Assembly: GCA_945952105.1 (NCBI GenBank) | Contig: CAMFGZ010000037.1 | Location: forward strand, 1-34,993 | DNA length: 34,993 bases | Source of the DNA: an uncultured Rhodospirillaceae bacterium | GTDB taxonomy: Bacteria; Pseudomonadota; Alphaproteobacteria; Reyranellales; Reyranellaceae | Direction of reading: 5' to 3' | Shown here: positions 34,017 through 34,993 of the stretch, piece by piece | Layout of the letters: each line of letters starts with the position of its first letter | Numbering within the stretch: position 1 is the first letter of the stretch | Translations under genes and position numbers: made by a program | The notes under the pieces: model-generated | The model's database searches: none | What the model saw: the letters and a program-made list of their open reading frames with translations, nothing else | What the model was told of the DNA's origin: nothing

Positions 34017-34945
34017 ACGGCCAGCGCATCGACGAGCGCCCGAGGTCGGCCACCGGTGAACCCATCGTGTGGCGCGGCCTGACCGCAACGGAAATCCGCC
34101 AGCAATACGACATGCGGGTGGCCGTGCCCGATGGCGAGAAGTTCACGCGACGCCGCGTGGCGCGCAGCGTGCCGATCCGCGCGACGCATCCCGGCTCGCG
34201 CGATCTGCGATACGGCGCCGGCCCGCGCCAGATGCTCGATATCTACGAAGCGCCGGGCAGCGGCTCCGAGGGCGATGGGCCGATCGTGATGTTCTTCCAC
34301 GGCGGCGCCTGGCGATACCAATCCAAGGAGGGCTTCGCGTTCGTCGCACCGCCACTCACCCGCACGGGTGCAACTGTCGTGGTGCCGGGCTTCGACCTGC
34401 ATCCCGAAGTCACCGTTCCGCAGATGATGGAGCAGGCACGCGAGGCCATCGCCTGGGTAGTACGCACCCTGAACCCCGAGGGTACGCGGCGGTTGGTGGT
34501 GGCCGGCCATTCCTCGGGCGCGCAGCTCGCCGGAATGGCGCTCGCCTGGAATTTCGAGACGGTCGGCCTGCGCTATTCACCTGTCGACAGCGCGCTCCTG
34601 ATCAGCGGCTCCTACGACATGGAACCGCACCGTCATCACCCGCGCTACGCCGACCTCGGCCTCGACGAGGACATGGTCCTCGCCATAAGCCCGGCCAGCA
34701 ATCCGCCGCTCGACAGCCTGATGCCTCTGGTGCTCGCCGTCGGCGCCGAGGAGACCGCGGGGTATGTGCGCCAGACCCTCGCCTTCCGCGACAAGTGCAT
34801 ATCGCGTGGCCATCCGGTGCTGGTGCTGCAGAGCCCCGGCGACCATCACTACTCGGTGGTCGAGCAGCTCGCCGAACCCGACCATCGCATCACCCGCGCC
34901 CTGATCGACCTCGCCCACGGCCGCCCGTTCAAGAGCGGGCTTTAG
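34013..34945 (+). CDS. Alpha/beta hydrolase (kynurenine formamidase/esterase-like)
   Basis: The 310-residue enzyme has the oxyanion-hole motif H-G-G-A-W (96-100), nucleophile Ser167 in G-H-S-S-G and a late D-H-H-Y-S (277-281) holding the catalytic histidine; acidic Glu246/247 follows V-G-A. This fits the hormone-sensitive lipase/kynurenine formamidase group, which cleaves esters or N-formyl amides. The ATG overlaps the cupin stop. The TAG stop (34943-34945) lies inside the right terminal repeat that starts at 34942, so the natural C-terminus may have been altered by the repeat. Confidence 0.9.
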   Translation: MNGQRIDERPRSATGEPIVWRGLTATEIRQQYDMRVAVPDGEKFTRRRVARSVPIRATHPGSRDLRYGAGPRQMLDIYEAPGSGSEGDGPIVMFFHGGAWRYQSKEGFAFVAPPLTRTGATVVVPGFDLHPEVTVPQMMEQAREAIAWVVRTLNPEGTRRLVVAGHSSGAQLAGMALAWNFETVGLRYSPVDSALLISGSYDMEPHRHHPRYADLGLDEDMVLAISPASNPPLDSLMPLVLAVGAEETAGYVRQTLAFRDKCISRGHPVLVLQSPGDHHYSVVEQLAEPDHRITRALIDLAHGRPFKSGL

Positions 34946-34993
34946 AGCGTTTCACGTTTTGACGTGAGCATATCCGGCGTTTTGGATGTAGTT
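34942..34993. repeat. Right copy of 52-bp terminal inverted repeat
   Basis: This is the exact reverse complement of 4-55. It begins one base before the TAG stop of the alpha/beta hydrolase gene and runs to the last base. The same 6-bp stem with a four-base loop (here TTTG) is contained. Full identity over 52 bases at both ends suggests a recent or conserved dispersed element that also ended the assembly. Confidence 0.9.

Overview
The window looks like chromosomal DNA of a high-GC alphaproteobacterium with a large transport and catabolic repertoire. A Reyranella-like or related rhizobial/rhodospirillal lineage fits best, but this is inferred from protein families and base composition, not from a marker gene. 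No rRNA, tRNA, phage, transposase or CRISPR was recognised. The two ends carry the same 52-bp sequence in inverted orientation (4-55 and 34942-34993), so the window probably spans one assembly segment between two copies of a dispersed repeat.

Region 1 (108-3641, minus strand) is a four-gene run: a RibA-like URC1 protein, a URC4/DUF1688 protein, a uracil phosphoribosyltransferase and a MAPEG membrane protein. The first three match the core of the URC uracil-degradation pathway known from the yeast Lachancea kluyveri. A small glycine-rich membrane protein lies upstream (3802-4173). Region 2 (4411-8654, plus) is a complete CUT1-type ABC importer: two permeases, a binding protein and a MalK-like ATPase. 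It ends in a paired palindromic repeat shared with a convergent 2-hydroxyacid dehydrogenase gene (8741-9646).

Region 3 (9728-19004) holds small exported proteins and single enzymes: a Tat-exported protein, two paralogous four-cysteine secreted proteins flanking a cupin, a D-aminoacylase-type amidohydrolase, another secreted protein, a membrane-anchored SGNH hydrolase, a luciferase-like monooxygenase, a DUF3617 protein, a SpoIIAA-like protein, and a creatininase-like protein that has lost metal ligands, divergent from a BASS-type transporter. Region 4 (19052-25532) is a TRAP transporter operon (dctP-dctQ-dctM) convergent with an amidase / FAD-oxidoreductase / Asp-Glu-racemase operon; the two overlap by 35 bp at their 3' ends.

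Region 5 (25653-34945, plus) contains a CNNM/CorC-type membrane protein, a BrnT-BrnA toxin-antitoxin pair with an AT-rich palindromic promoter that may be leaderless, a ferric-iron/polyamine-type ABC importer (binding protein, fused two-domain permease, ATPase), and a four-gene operon of a TctC/Bug binding protein, a DapA-family aldolase, a cupin and an alpha/beta hydrolase. The stop codon of the last gene lies inside the right terminal repeat.

The unifying theme is uptake of small organic molecules (two ABC, one TRAP, one Bug-type and one BASS system) beside hydrolases and oxidoreductases. Apart from the BrnA antitoxin no transcription factor is encoded, so control must come from elsewhere in the genome. 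The most notable points are the compact bacterial URC cluster with an altered PRPP loop in its uracil phosphoribosyltransferase, the new-looking four-cysteine secreted protein pair, and the structured repeats with a compensatory base-pair change.
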